From Streptomyces tsukubensis (GTDB taxonomy: Bacteria; Actinomycetota; Actinomycetes; Streptomycetales; Streptomycetaceae), in the NCBI RefSeq assembly GCF_003932715.1, contig NZ_CP020700.1, positions 4,424,501-4,488,500 on the forward strand: a DNA stretch of 64,000 bases, in the 5' to 3' direction. Position numbers and translations under genes: made by a program. Within the stretch, counting starts at the first letter, position 1. Each line of letters opens with the position of its first letter. Of this stretch, positions 1-8,561 are shown piece by piece. Under the pieces are notes generated by a model. That model was given only the letters and a program-made list of their open reading frames with translations. It did not search any database and had not been told where the DNA came from.

Positions 1-1
1 G

Positions 2-403
2 CAGGTCGCGGACGAGGTCGAGACCAGGGAGACCGAGGAGCTGAAGGCCGCGCTCGGCGCCGCCCAGGGCGGCCGGATGCCGCGTGGGACGGCGTCGGCG
101 ATGAAGGAGCTGGAGGACCGGCAGAAGAAGCGGCGTACGCGTACGCAGCGGGACAGCCTGGACCTGGCGCTCAGCGATCTGACCGGCTTCTACCGCGATG
201 TCCTGGCGCTGCAGCTGGGCAGCCGGATCGCCCTGGCCCATACGGACGTCCAGGACGCCGTCGACCGGATCGCCCGCGAGTCGACCCCGGAGGGAACGCT
301 GCGCCGGATGGAGGCGGTCCTGCACTGCCGGGAGGCCCTGGGTGCGAATGTGGCCCCGCTGCTGGCGGTGGAGGCGATGACGATGGCGCTGCGGGCGGGC
401 TGA
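2..403 (+). CDS. holB: DNA polymerase III subunit delta' (3' end only)
   Basis: This is the C-terminal 133 residues of a protein whose start lies left of the window; the frame is open from base 2 to the TGA at 401-403. The helical C-terminus, with a KELEDRQKKRRTRTQRD segment followed by an FYRDVLALQLG helix, matches what I know of the actinobacterial delta' clamp-loader subunit. That subunit forms part of the gamma/tau complex that loads the sliding clamp at the replication fork. No catalytic motifs fall in this part, so identification rests on the C-terminal helical domain and on the neighbouring secreted peptidase and tRNA-Thr, an order I recall from Streptomyces chromosomes. The Walker A part cannot be checked here. 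Confidence 0.85.
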   Translation, partial: QVADEVETRETEELKAALGAAQGGRMPRGTASAMKELEDRQKKRRTRTQRDSLDLALSDLTGFYRDVLALQLGSRIALAHTDVQDAVDRIARESTPEGTLRRMEAVLHCREALGANVAPLLAVEAMTMALRAG

Positions 404-569
404 GCGGGCACCGTCACGGGGTGGTCCTTCGCGGCCCGGCGGCGACTCCCCCTTTCCCGCCGCCCCTCTCACCGTCTTTCTCCCTTCCCATTCACCCGTA
501 CGAGCCGGGGGCGGGGGAAATAAGGAGGTAAAGGGGTTGTATGCGGGATGGTTCGCCTAGGCTCCGGGG

Positions 570-2129
570 ATGGACCGACGCCGTTTGCTCCGCAGTTCCG
601 CTCTCGCGCTGGCAGCCACGGGCCTGCTGCTCTCCGGCTGCACCGGCGGGGGCTCCTCGTCCAGTGCCTCGGCAACGCCCACGAAGGGCGGTTCGGGCCA
701 GGGCGCGCGGTCCGCTCCCACGGCGGAGCTGAAGCCGTACTACACGCAGAAACTGTCGTGGCGGAAGTGCGGCACCTCGGGCTTCGAGTGCGCCACCCTC
801 AAGGCACCCCTGGACTACGCGAAGCCCGGCGGTGACTCCGTCGAGCTGGCGGTGGCCCGCAAGAAGGCGACCGGTCCCGGGTCGCGGCTGGGTTCCCTGC
901 ACGTCAATCCGGGCGGACCGGGCGGTTCCGCGGTCGACTTCCTCCAGTCGTACGCGGGCATCGGCTACCCCGCGCCCGTCCGCGCCCGCTACGACATGGT
1001 GGCCATGGATCCGCGGGGCGTGGCCCGCAGCGAGCCCGTCGAATGCCTCGACGGCAAGGGCATGGACGCGTACACCCGGGTCGACCAGACCCCGGACGAC
1101 CAGCGCGACGAGGCCGAGCTGCTCGCGGCACTGAAGGACTTCGCGGCGGGCTGCGAGAAGAAGTCCGGCACGGTCCTGCCGCATGTGTCCACCGTGAACG
1201 CGGCCCGTGACATGGACGTCTTCCGGGCCGTCCTCGGCGATGCGAAGCTGTCGTACGTCGGCGCTTCGTACGGCACCTTCCTGGGCGCGACGTACGCGGA
1301 GCTGTTCCCCGCACGGACGGGCCGGCTGGTGCTCGACGGGGCGATGGACCCCTCGCTCTCGGCGCGGCAGCTCAACCGGGACCAGACGGAGGGCTTCCAG
1401 ACGGCGTTCCGGGCCTTCGCCACGGACTGCGTCAAGCGGAAGGACTGCCCCCTGGGCCGTACCTCCGCCGAGGACGCCGGGGCCCGCCTCAAGGCGTTCT
1501 TCACCCGCGTGGACGGAAAGCCGGTGGCGACGGGAGAGAGCCGGGAGCTCACCGAATCGCTGGCGACGACGGGCGTCCTGGCCGCGATGTACGACGAGGC
1601 GGCCTGGCCCCAGCTCAGGGTCGCCCTCACCGACGCGATGGCCGGCCGGGGCGCGGGTCTGCTGACGCTCGCCGACGCCTACTACGAACGCGAAACGGAC
1701 GGCACGTACTCGAACCTGATGTTCGCCAACGCGGCCGTGAACTGCCTCGACGCCCCGCCCGCCTTCCCGGACGAGCGCGAGGTCCGGGCGGCGCTGCCCG
1801 ATTTCGAGGAGGTGTCACCGGCCTTCGGCCGCAACTTCGCGTGGGCGGCCCTGAACTGCGCGTACTGGCCCACCCCCGCCACCGGCACCCCCCACCGCAT
1901 CGAGGCGAAGGGCGCGGCCCCGATCCTGGTCGTCGGCACCACCCGCGACCCGGCGACCCCCTACAAGTGGTCCCGCTCCCTCGCGTCCCAGCTCTCCTCG
2001 GGCCGGCTGCTCACCTACGACGGCGACGGCCACACGGCGTACGGCCGCGGCAGCGACTGCATCGACACCGCGATCAACACCTACCTCATCGAGGGCACAC
2101 CCCCGCAGGACGGCAAGCGCTGCCGCTGA
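570..2129 (+). CDS. TAP-like alpha/beta-hydrolase lipoprotein (secreted tripeptidyl aminopeptidase family)
   Basis: The 519-residue protein starts with MDRRRLLRSSALALAATG, then a lipobox LLSGC, so it is probably a lipid-anchored exported protein. It has the S33/alpha-beta-hydrolase fold: an oxyanion segment HVNPGGPGGS near residue 110, the nucleophile elbow GASYGTFLG (Gly-x-Ser-x-Gly), and a C-terminal TAP-like domain with a DPATPYKWS segment and a GDGHTAYG segment. The latter two probably hold the acid and the catalytic His. Family members remove tripeptides or amino acids from peptide N-termini outside the cell. There is no good ribosome-binding site; a TAGGCT box at 558-563 ends six bases before the ATG, which suggests leaderless transcription. 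Substrate is unknown. Confidence 0.9.
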   Translation: MDRRRLLRSSALALAATGLLLSGCTGGGSSSSASATPTKGGSGQGARSAPTAELKPYYTQKLSWRKCGTSGFECATLKAPLDYAKPGGDSVELAVARKKATGPGSRLGSLHVNPGGPGGSAVDFLQSYAGIGYPAPVRARYDMVAMDPRGVARSEPVECLDGKGMDAYTRVDQTPDDQRDEAELLAALKDFAAGCEKKSGTVLPHVSTVNAARDMDVFRAVLGDAKLSYVGASYGTFLGATYAELFPARTGRLVLDGAMDPSLSARQLNRDQTEGFQTAFRAFATDCVKRKDCPLGRTSAEDAGARLKAFFTRVDGKPVATGESRELTESLATTGVLAAMYDEAAWPQLRVALTDAMAGRGAGLLTLADAYYERETDGTYSNLMFANAAVNCLDAPPAFPDEREVRAALPDFEEVSPAFGRNFAWAALNCAYWPTPATGTPHRIEAKGAAPILVVGTTRDPATPYKWSRSLASQLSSGRLLTYDGDGHTAYGRGSDCIDTAINTYLIEGTPPQDGKRCR

Positions 2130-2277
2130 CCCCGGCCGGAGCCGGTCCCGGTGTGCCGGAACCGGCCCCGGTGCTGGTCGGAGGGGGGATGGTCGGGAGC
2201 ACCCGCCGTAACCCTGTAGACTCAGCTCCGCTGCTGATGCGAACGTTCTCTCACGAGAAAGTTGCGTCGGTGCAAGC

Positions 2278-2351
2278 GCCGCCTTAGCTCAGTTGGCCAG
2301 AGCAACGCACTCGTAATGCGTAGGTCTCGGGTTCGAATCCCGAAGGCGGCT
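2278..2351 (+). tRNA. tRNA-Thr (anticodon CGT)
   Basis: A full cloverleaf can be drawn. The acceptor stem pairs GCCGCCT (2278-2284) with AGGCGGC (2344-2350), with discriminator T at 2351. The D-arm begins AGCTCAG. The anticodon stem ACGCA/TGCGT closes the loop CTCGTAA (anticodon CGT, reading ACG). The T-arm contains GGTTCGAATCC. CCA is not encoded. The 3' part from the anticodon loop onward is duplicated at 24083-24168, so this gene is the integration site of the mobile element and was restored intact by it. Confidence 0.97.
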
Positions 2352-2395
2352 CTGAAGAACCTCAGGACTCACTCGCCGTGACCTGGGGTTTTTCG
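2310..2395. repeat. attL: left 86-bp direct repeat
   Basis: The sequence from the tRNA anticodon loop (base 2310) through the T-arm, the acceptor stem and 44 bases of 3' flank is repeated base for base at 24083-24168. Identity stops after GGGGTTTTTCG at 2395. Such a repeat is the product of integrase-mediated recombination between an element attP and the tRNA-Thr attB. The crossover most likely lies in the anticodon-loop or T-loop part. Confidence 0.95.
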
Positions 2396-2441
2396 TTTTT
2401 GGGGCATGACGCGTCACACGGCCGGGCTGCCGCGAGATGGC

Positions 2442-2463
2442 TTGCGTGAGCGATGCGTGAGCG
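2442..2463. repeat. Two 11-bp direct repeats just inside attL (candidate integrase arm sites)
   Basis: TTGCGTGAGCG (2442-2452) is followed without a gap by ATGCGTGAGCG (2453-2463). The same unit occurs three times in tandem at 23933-23965, just inside the right end. They lie between attL and the 3' end of the integrase gene. Arm-type binding sites of tyrosine integrases, or excisionase sites, have this kind of spacing and repetition. Function is inferred. Confidence 0.5.
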
Positions 2464-2478
2464 GAGCGGTCCGGCGCC

Positions 2479-4080
2479 CTACTTCTTGGACTTCTTCCGC
2501 TTGCCCTTCTTCTTGGCCCTGGCCTCGGCTTTCGCCTTGGACGAAGCCCTCTTGGCAGCCTTGCGGGCCTCTGCCGCCTCGGCCTTCCGCTGAAGCGGGA
2601 CCAGCTTGGCGGTGGCCTCGGCTGCGTTCTTGCCGACGTGAGGAAGGACGCTCTGGTAGATGTCGCGCGTGATCCGGGTGTCGCTGTGGCCGAGGGTGTC
2701 GGAGACGATCTTGACGTCGATGCCGGCCGCGAGCATGAGGGTGGCCGCGCCGTGGCGGAGGTCGTGCAGCCGGATCGGCGGGAGGCCGGAGGCGGCGACG
2801 AGGCGTTCGAAGAGGTCGGTGACCTTGCCGGGGTGAAGCCAGGTGCCGTCTTCCTGGGTGAAGACCATGCCGGTCTCGACCCAGGCCGTTCCCCACTCCT
2901 CGCGGTCCGCGTTCTGACGTTCGCGGTGTTCCTTGAGCACGTTGACCGTGTCGTCGTCGAGCGCGATGACACGGAAGCCGCTGTCCGTTTTGGGTTCGGA
3001 GGTCTCGACGGCCCAGCCGTCGTGGACGAGCTGCGAAGACACGGTGAGGGAGTGGGTGTCGAGGTTGGTTTCCGACCAGGGCTGGCCGCATGCCTCGCCC
3101 CGTCGCAGGCCACGGAAGGCGATGAGGTGCCACATGGCGTACAGCCGGTCCTCAGCGACGGAGTCGAGGAACGCGCCCGTCTGCGCCGGTGTCCAGACCA
3201 TGACGGGGGACGGCTTCTCGCCCGTCTGCTCCCAGACGGCGACGCGCTCGTCCGTCCAGACGAGGGCCTTGGGCTTGCGTGCGGGGTCGATCTCGACGTG
3301 GGCGGCGGGGTTGAAGGTGATGATCTGCTGGCCGATGGCGTCGTTGAGGGCGGCGCGGAGGGTGGCTTTGACGTGCTGGCGGGTGGCGGGGCCGGTGACA
3401 CGGCGGAAGGGCGGCATCGTGTCGATCGCGGACTTCAATGTCTTGCGGTGGGCCCGGTGCTCCGCGCCCTTCCACGGGATGGTCGCGAGTTCGTCGACGG
3501 CGGCGCGTCGTTGGGCGTTCTGTTCGAGGAGCTCGGTATTGGTGTCGGTGATGGCGGTGAACATGTCGCTGAGGTGGCTTACGCGCAGCCGGTCGAGGCG
3601 GCGGTGGCCGATGTGCGGTTTGAGGTGGATGCGGATGTCGGTCTCGTACCGGCTGATACCGGACTTCCGTATGCGCTTGCCCGCGAGCCACCGGTCCAGC
3701 CATTCCGCGACGGTGAGGCTGCCGACGAGGTCCTGGCCCGCGTTGAGTCGCCGACGCGTCTCCTCCACGTCAGGGAGGGGTGCCTTTTCGTCGCCTATCT
3801 CCTCCAGCATGGCCGCGATCAGCGTCATGCCCTCCGGGTCGTCTGTGTCGGTGAGGCCGAGGAGGGCGCGGACGTGGTCGAGGTCGGCCTGGGCGGCTTT
3901 GAGGGTGTCGTAGCCGGCGCGGCTGAAGGAGCGGCGGGTGCCGTCTTCGCGGGGCGGTAGTTCCTGGCGGATGGAGTAGGAGCCGTGCTTGCGGCTGGAC
4001 AGTTTGGGGCACTTCTTGCCGAGCGGTTTGCCGGTGTGGGGGTCGCGGCAGTAGCAGCGGCGGTGCGTGGAGCCCTTCAA
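2479..4080 (-). CDS. int: Tyrosine-recombinase integrase
   Basis: The 533-residue protein has the phage-integrase layout: an N-terminal arm-binding region, a core-binding SAM-like domain around residues 120-260, and a catalytic domain from about 295 to 480. The catalytic set is visible: Arg326 in GLRRGE, Lys364 in EPKTDSG, His439 and Arg442 in HDLRH, His465 in LGH and nucleophile Tyr475 in RDIYQ. A Lys/Ala-rich tail (about residues 497-533) is strongly basic and may help DNA binding. It integrates and, with an accessory factor, excises the element at the tRNA-Thr site next door. Its ATG overlaps the upstream regulator's stop by 4 bp (ATGA), so the two are translationally coupled. Confidence 0.95.
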   Translation of the reverse strand: MKGSTHRRCYCRDPHTGKPLGKKCPKLSSRKHGSYSIRQELPPREDGTRRSFSRAGYDTLKAAQADLDHVRALLGLTDTDDPEGMTLIAAMLEEIGDEKAPLPDVEETRRRLNAGQDLVGSLTVAEWLDRWLAGKRIRKSGISRYETDIRIHLKPHIGHRRLDRLRVSHLSDMFTAITDTNTELLEQNAQRRAAVDELATIPWKGAEHRAHRKTLKSAIDTMPPFRRVTGPATRQHVKATLRAALNDAIGQQIITFNPAAHVEIDPARKPKALVWTDERVAVWEQTGEKPSPVMVWTPAQTGAFLDSVAEDRLYAMWHLIAFRGLRRGEACGQPWSETNLDTHSLTVSSQLVHDGWAVETSEPKTDSGFRVIALDDDTVNVLKEHRERQNADREEWGTAWVETGMVFTQEDGTWLHPGKVTDLFERLVAASGLPPIRLHDLRHGAATLMLAAGIDVKIVSDTLGHSDTRITRDIYQSVLPHVGKNAAEATAKLVPLQRKAEAAEARKAAKRASSKAKAEARAKKKGKRKKSKK

Positions 4081-4754
4081 GCGGTTTCCTCCGTGGGGTC
4101 GGTGTCGGTGTCGGGTGGGTCGACGTCGTGGAGTGCAGGTGGGAGGTCAGGCGGGGTGGCGTCTTCCTCGCGGATCTCGCGCCGGAGTTTGCGGAGCTCG
4201 CTCTTGGCCGCGATGGCGCGGTCGGCGTACTCGGCCCGCTGGCGTTCGGCGTTCTCCCGCTGGGCGCGGGAGGCGGCGGTTCTGGTGTCGAACCGGGCCT
4301 GCTTCTCCTCGTCGAGTGCGGCGAGTGCGGTGCGGATGAGGAGGGTGTGGTGCTCGAACTCGGGCACCATTCCGGGGTCGTTCTCGAAGACGTCTTCCTC
4401 GCCGGTGAAGCGGCGCAGTGCGTCCCAGGTGGGGACGAGTTCCTGGAAGGGGAGTTCCTGGGTCTCCTCGATGTAGCCGACGGGGAAGATCAGGCAGACC
4501 GGGTAGGTCTCCAGGGCGGCGGCCAGGATCATGACGTCCACCAGGGGCAGGGTGGCGCGGCGGCCGGATTCCATGTTGGCGATCACGTTGCGCGGGATCG
4601 GGTGCCCCAGCCCCTCGCAGCGGTCGGCCAGGTCCTGTGCGCTCCATCCCCTCCTCCTCCTTCTGCGCCGGACCTCGCCAGCCACGGTGGCCTTGATCCG
4701 GTCCACCCACTCCGGAAAGTCGTCTTCTTCATCATCGAAATCGTGTTGTGTCAT
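4077..4754 (-). CDS. XRE (Cro/C1)-type regulator upstream of the integrase
   Basis: The 225-residue protein has an acidic N-terminus, then a helix-turn-helix domain at about residues 20-85 (RRRRGWSAQDLADRCEGLG, then NVIANMESGRR), and an Arg/Glu/Ala-rich, probably coiled-coil, part at about 140-200. It lies directly upstream of int with a 4-bp overlap, so it probably controls int expression and thus the integrated state. No ribosome-binding site precedes the ATG; a TAATGT box six bases upstream suggests a leaderless transcript. An inverted repeat spans the start codon (see 4747-4763). Repressor versus activator cannot be told from sequence. Confidence 0.8.
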   Translation of the reverse strand: MTQHDFDDEEDDFPEWVDRIKATVAGEVRRRRRRRGWSAQDLADRCEGLGHPIPRNVIANMESGRRATLPLVDVMILAAALETYPVCLIFPVGYIEETQELPFQELVPTWDALRRFTGEEDVFENDPGMVPEFEHHTLLIRTALAALDEEKQARFDTRTAASRAQRENAERQRAEYADRAIAAKSELRKLRREIREEDATPPDLPPALHDVDPPDTDTDPTEETA

Positions 4755-4763
4755 ACAGACACA
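4747..4763. promoter_or_regulatory. Inverted repeat over the start of the XRE regulator (candidate operator)
   Basis: TGTGTC (4747-4752) and GACACA (4758-4763) form a perfect 6-bp inverted repeat around ATACA. It covers the regulator's ATG (complement of 4752-4754) and overlaps the apparent leaderless -10 box. A position like this is typical for autoregulation by a Cro/C1-type protein. Binding is inferred only. Confidence 0.45.
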
Positions 4764-4849
4764 TTAGCTTGAGGATCATCGGTGGAGTGGCCCGGAGCCG
4801 GACGTGATGGACGCGTTCGCCGACGGCTGCATCGAAGAGGGGATGCCGC

Positions 4850-5080
4850 ATGCGCGAACACGCCACGGGTGGGCGGCCGAAGGGGATGAGCCGGGAGGAG
4901 TTGCTGGCTCTTCCAGTGGCTGTTGACCTGGACACCAGCAACCGTGCGCTCGGGTTGGGGCGGAGCAAGGGGTACGAGCTGGCGAAGCGGGGCGCCTATC
5001 CGTGCAAGGTGCTGCGGCTCGGCAACGCGTACCGGGTTGTGACGGCGGACCTGTTGGGCCTGCTCGGCCTGGCGGCGTGA
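4850..5080 (+). CDS. xis: Small helix-turn-helix protein, probable excisionase
   Basis: The protein has 76 residues. Its centre (NRALGLGRSKGYELAKRGAYPCKVLRLGNAYRV) follows the MerR/Xis-like pattern: a helix-turn-helix that reads a target, then a short wing with PCKVLRLG in place of the usual P-x-x-x-L/V-R-I/V-G. Proteins of this kind serve as recombination directionality factors in actinobacterial integrative elements. An AGAGGGG motif 8 bases before the ATG supports the start. It is divergent from the XRE-int pair, so the 95-bp gap between them is the control point for the integration/excision choice. A transcriptional-activator role is also possible. Confidence 0.75.
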   Translation: MREHATGGRPKGMSREELLALPVAVDLDTSNRALGLGRSKGYELAKRGAYPCKVLRLGNAYRVVTADLLGLLGLAA

Positions 5081-5295
5081 GGGGCAGGGAGCGTAGCAGG
5101 CGGTTCTGCGCTGAGCTGACACAGAATCGCTGGACTGTGAAGGGGCGTGGACGTACTGTCCGTGTTCCCCCGGAGCACGGGGTGGACCTCCGGCGGTGCA
5201 ACGCCGGAGGCCCCGGCAACCCCCATCGGCCTGTCACGAACCAACCCGGCGGCAAGGGCGTGCAAGCCCGCCACCGCCAGAAGAGGAGCCGCCCA

Positions 5296-6570
5296 GTGGA
5301 ACACGCCCCCACCGAGCCCTATTCCACCCCCGCCAAGCCGCCGTGGCCCCCGGTCGCGGTCCCCGGCCACCCCGCCGCCCAAGCGTCCCTGCTGGTCAGC
5401 CCGGACGCGACGGAGGCCGCTCCGGCAGACATACCGCCCCACAAGACGGCGCCCGATCCGGAACCGACCGCCGGGTCCGCCCTGCTGGACGAACTACGTG
5501 CCCAGATAGCCAGGTTCGTGATCCTGCCCTCGCCCGAGGCCCTGGACGCGGTGACGCTCTGGGTGGCGGCGACGCACCTCCAGCCCGCATGGCAGCACGC
5601 GCCGCGCCTCGCGGTCGTCGGCCCGGCGAAACGGTGCGGCAAGTCCCGGCTCCTGGACGTGCTCACCGAGACGGTCCACGAGCCGATGCTCACCATCAAC
5701 ACCACCCCGGCGGCGGTCTTCCGCTCGATCACCGAGGAGCCGCCCACCCTCCTGGTCGATGAGGCGGACACCATCTTCGGCACGCCGAAGCAGGCGGAGA
5801 AGAACGAGGAGATGCGCGGCCTGCTGAACGCCGGGCACCAGCGGAACCGTTACGTCACCCGGGTCGTCGGCAACGACCACACCCCGCACAAGTTCGCCAC
5901 CTTCGCCATGGCCGCCATCGCGGGCATCGGTGACCTCCCCGACACGATCATGGACCGCGCCGTGGTGATCCGCATGCGCCGCCGGGCCGAAGGCGAGCAC
6001 GTCAAACCCTTCCGCTCCCGCCGCGACATCCCGGCCCTGCACGAACTGCGCGACCGGATCGCCGCCTGGGCCCGCCCGCTGCTGGACGAAGCAGCCGACC
6101 TGGAACCGGAACTCCCGGTCGAGGACCGCGCCGCCGACACCTGGGAACCTCTGGTGATCATCGCCGACCTCTCGGGCGGGCCCTGGCCCCGCCTGGCGCG
6201 GGCGGCGTGTGCGCGGATGGTCGCCGCCGAGGAGCGGGCGGAGGAGGAGAACCCCAGCGGGGCCAAGATCCTCGCCGACATCCGGCGGATCTTCCACGCC
6301 AAGGGCGACCCGGAGAGCCTCAGCACCGACGACCTCCTGTTCGCCCTCAACAGCGACACCGAAGCCCCATGGGCCGAATGGGGCCGCAACGGGCTCACAC
6401 CACGCGGGCTCGGCGCCATGCTCCGCGACTACACCATCGTCTCCGGCAACGTCCGCGTCGGTGACATCCAGCGCAAGGGCTACACCCGCAACAAGTTCGC
6501 CGACGCCTGGCGCCGCTACTGCCCCACCGTCCACCCGCTCGACGCCGACCCCGCCACCGCCGAGGGCTGA
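5296..6570 (+). CDS. DUF3631-domain ATPase of the mobile element
   Basis: The start chosen is GTG 5296, preceded by AGAGGAG seven bases upstream; the open frame continues 98 codons further up without a comparable signal. The 424-residue product has a Pro/Ala-rich N-terminus, a Walker A-like GPAKRCGKSRLLD (about residue 110), a Walker B LLVDEADTIFG (about residue 152), and a DUF3631 C-terminal part ending near residue 415. DUF3631 proteins are found with primase/helicase-like genes on mobile elements and phages of actinobacteria. A role in element replication or DNA handling is plausible but unproven. The region from 5081 to 5295 upstream shows no other gene. Confidence 0.8.
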   Translation: MEHAPTEPYSTPAKPPWPPVAVPGHPAAQASLLVSPDATEAAPADIPPHKTAPDPEPTAGSALLDELRAQIARFVILPSPEALDAVTLWVAATHLQPAWQHAPRLAVVGPAKRCGKSRLLDVLTETVHEPMLTINTTPAAVFRSITEEPPTLLVDEADTIFGTPKQAEKNEEMRGLLNAGHQRNRYVTRVVGNDHTPHKFATFAMAAIAGIGDLPDTIMDRAVVIRMRRRAEGEHVKPFRSRRDIPALHELRDRIAAWARPLLDEAADLEPELPVEDRAADTWEPLVIIADLSGGPWPRLARAACARMVAAEERAEEENPSGAKILADIRRIFHAKGDPESLSTDDLLFALNSDTEAPWAEWGRNGLTPRGLGAMLRDYTIVSGNVRVGDIQRKGYTRNKFADAWRRYCPTVHPLDADPATAEG

Positions 6571-6943
6571 CCCGGCCCCGCCCCGGTTGCCGTCCGTGCC
6601 GTCCCTGCCGTGATCCCGCAGGTCAACAGGCATCCGAATGAGACGGCAACCGGGCCCAAGACGGAAACACGATCACTCCCGCCCGCCTGGGCTGCCCAAC
6701 CGCGTCCCGATCCGTCTCGTGCCGTCCCAGCCGTACCCGCCGTATCGCCGCAGGTCACAGCCCCGCGCTCTGGGACGGGAGACAGACCACACCCGTCCAC
6801 GACCCGTCCCACCGGGCATGACACCACCGGGACTCTCACCGCCCGGCTGACGTACCCGCCCTGACCTGCGCCTGCAACGGCCAAGACGGCAAATACGGAC
6901 CACGCCGACAGCCCCACGCACCACCCCAGGAGCACACACCCCC
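6571..6943. other. 373-bp non-coding stretch between the DUF3631 and DUF2637 genes
   Basis: No convincing gene is seen on either strand. It holds an imperfect direct repeat: GTGCCGTCCC-T-GCCGT followed by a CGCAGGTCAACAG segment (6596-6630), and GTGCCGTCCC-A-GCCGT followed by CGCAGGTCACAG (6719-6760). This could be a regulatory or replication-related region of the element; nothing in the sequence settles which. Confidence 0.35.
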
Positions 6944-7666
6944 ATGGCCCCATCCGCCATACCGCCCGCGCACCCCGGCACCGGTCGCCGAGTGACCAGT
7001 TGGGACCGCGCCGCGATCCTCTGCCTCGGCGCCGCCGCCTGCGCCCTCTCGTACGACGCCCTCCAGCAGATGGCCGTCGCCATCCACGTCCGCGGACTCC
7101 TCACCTACCTGTTCCCACTCGTCATCGACGGATTCATCGCCTACGGCGTCCGCGCCCTCCTCGTCCTGCGCACCGCCCCGTTCCGAGCCCGCCTCTACGT
7201 CTGGGCCCTCTTCGGCACCGCGACCTGCGCCAGCATCTGGGCCAACGCCCTCCACGCCGTACGCATCAACCAGCAGAACCCGCCCGGCACGCTGCACCTG
7301 AGCGACCTCACCGTCGGCATCCTGTCCACCCTCGCCCCACTCGCCCTCGCCGGAGCCGTCCACCTCCACATCCTCATCACCCGCGAAACCACCACCGACA
7401 CAGCACCCCCGCCGGTACCCTTCCCCGGTCCGGAACAGCCCACCAGCGAACTCGCGATAACCCGACGGGGCGGACGGCCGGCGGACGCAACCCTCGACGA
7501 ACTCGTCGAGATCGGCCGAATCGCCGTCACCGAGCACGGCCGTATCTCCCGCTCCACCGTCCTCCAAGCGATCAGGGACAAGGGCCTCAAGGTCAGCGGA
7601 GAGCGGCTCACCGAGGTCATGAACACCCTCCGAGCCGAGAGCGAGACCACCCCCGCCAACGGCTGA
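6944..7666 (+). CDS. DUF2637 membrane protein (Spd-like)
   Basis: The 240-residue protein has four hydrophobic stretches in its first 145 residues (about 21-45, 52-75, 82-105 and 118-140), matching the DUF2637 family. Some members are annotated as spread (Spd) proteins on Streptomyces plasmids and integrative elements. The C-terminal 100 residues are soluble and contain a small winged-helix-like segment (IGRIAVTEHGRISRSTVLQ, then IRDKGLKVSGERLTEVM). An AGGAG lies 11 bases before the ATG. A role in mycelial spread or transfer is inferred from family and context. Confidence 0.75.
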   Translation: MAPSAIPPAHPGTGRRVTSWDRAAILCLGAAACALSYDALQQMAVAIHVRGLLTYLFPLVIDGFIAYGVRALLVLRTAPFRARLYVWALFGTATCASIWANALHAVRINQQNPPGTLHLSDLTVGILSTLAPLALAGAVHLHILITRETTTDTAPPPVPFPGPEQPTSELAITRRGGRPADATLDELVEIGRIAVTEHGRISRSTVLQAIRDKGLKVSGERLTEVMNTLRAESETTPANG

Positions 7667-7688
7667 CCGCACCCCACCGGAACAAGCA

Positions 7689-7719
7689 CGGGGTGGTCGG
7701 AACCCTTCCGACCACCCCG
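7689..7719. terminator. 12-bp stem hairpin between DUF2637 gene and mobC (terminator or oriT-associated)
   Basis: CGGGGTGGTCGG (7689-7700) and CCGACCACCCCG (7708-7719) are perfectly complementary around the 7-nt loop AACCCTT. No T-run follows, which is normal for Streptomyces terminators. Its position 194 bp before mobC also fits an oriT hairpin, so both readings remain open. Confidence 0.55.
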
Positions 7720-7913
7720 GTCACGGACCACCTGTCGCGGACGGAGCCGAGACGCCTCTGAGCTGCGGTCCCGGATGGCGACGAGAAGTTGGCCTGCCAC
7801 GGAGCCCCTCTCCGCCTCATGCCTGTGGTCTCAGCACTCGCCGCCGTGGCTTTCCCGGACCTATCCGACGACTCCCACCCACTTCACGAGCACACCCCGA
7901 GGAGAACCGCCAC

Positions 7914-8561
7914 ATGCCCCACCCGGACAGCCCTCAATCCCTCAACCCCCAGGAGACGACCACTGCGGTCACCAGCGCAGCAAGGTATGCCGCTGGACCG
8001 TCCAAGGGCCGGTCCCATGCGGATGCCTCCGCCCCGGGGGTGGCGGAGGAGTTCGGGCACCAGGGGGCGCCCGAGGGGGAACTGGCAGCGTTCCCGGCCG
8101 CCAGCCCGTTGCCGCGAGCAGCCGAAGCCGCTGCGTTGCATCGCGTCGCCCGTCGTCGCCGGCGTGATTCGAGCGGCCAGCGCAAGCAGCGTGTCGATGC
8201 CCGCTACAGCGTCGACGAGAAGACGGCGATCCTCGCCCGAGCCAGGTCACTGAACATCGCCGGAGCCCACTACGTCGGTGCGGTCGTCATGGCCCACATC
8301 CACGGAGACCTTGCCCTACCAGGCCAGCGCACCCCGCTCGACGACTACATCGATGAGCTGACCGCCCTCCGCGGGGAGGTCGCCAGGATCGGCAACAACA
8401 TCAACCAGATCGCCCGCAAGCTCAACGCCGGTGGTCATCCCCAGCCTGGGGACACCGAGCTCCTGGCCCAAGCCGAGCGCACCCTGGCGGACACCGGAAC
8501 CACCGTCCGCCGGATCGCAGCAGCCGCGAACCAAGCCCTTACAAGGAAGGAGGGCAGGTGA
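7914..8561 (+). CDS. mobC: MobC-family relaxosome protein
   Basis: The 215-residue protein has a disordered N-terminal third, then an Arg-rich patch (RRRRDSSGQRKQR) and a ribbon-helix-helix-like segment (RYSVDEKTAILARARSLNI). The C-terminal MobC helix pair includes EVARIGNNINQIARKLNAG at about residues 154-172. MobC proteins bind oriT and help the relaxase open the DNA. GAGGAG lies nine bases before the ATG. The stop overlaps the relaxase GTG start (GTGA), so the two are co-translated. The N-terminal extension is longer than usual for the family. Confidence 0.88.
   Translation: MPHPDSPQSLNPQETTTAVTSAARYAAGPSKGRSHADASAPGVAEEFGHQGAPEGELAAFPAASPLPRAAEAAALHRVARRRRRDSSGQRKQRVDARYSVDEKTAILARARSLNIAGAHYVGAVVMAHIHGDLALPGQRTPLDDYIDELTALRGEVARIGNNINQIARKLNAGGHPQPGDTELLAQAERTLADTGTTVRRIAAAANQALTRKEGR

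Noticed and set aside
2638..3960. 440-codon plus-strand frame opposite the integrase
   Set aside because: It is the antisense shadow of a clear tyrosine recombinase; the Val/Gly/Asp-rich translation has no domain and no binding site.
5002..5295. N-terminal extension of the DUF3631 protein by 98 codons
   Set aside because: The sequence is not family-like, overlaps the excisionase-like gene end, and GTG 5296 has a good AGAGGAG site.
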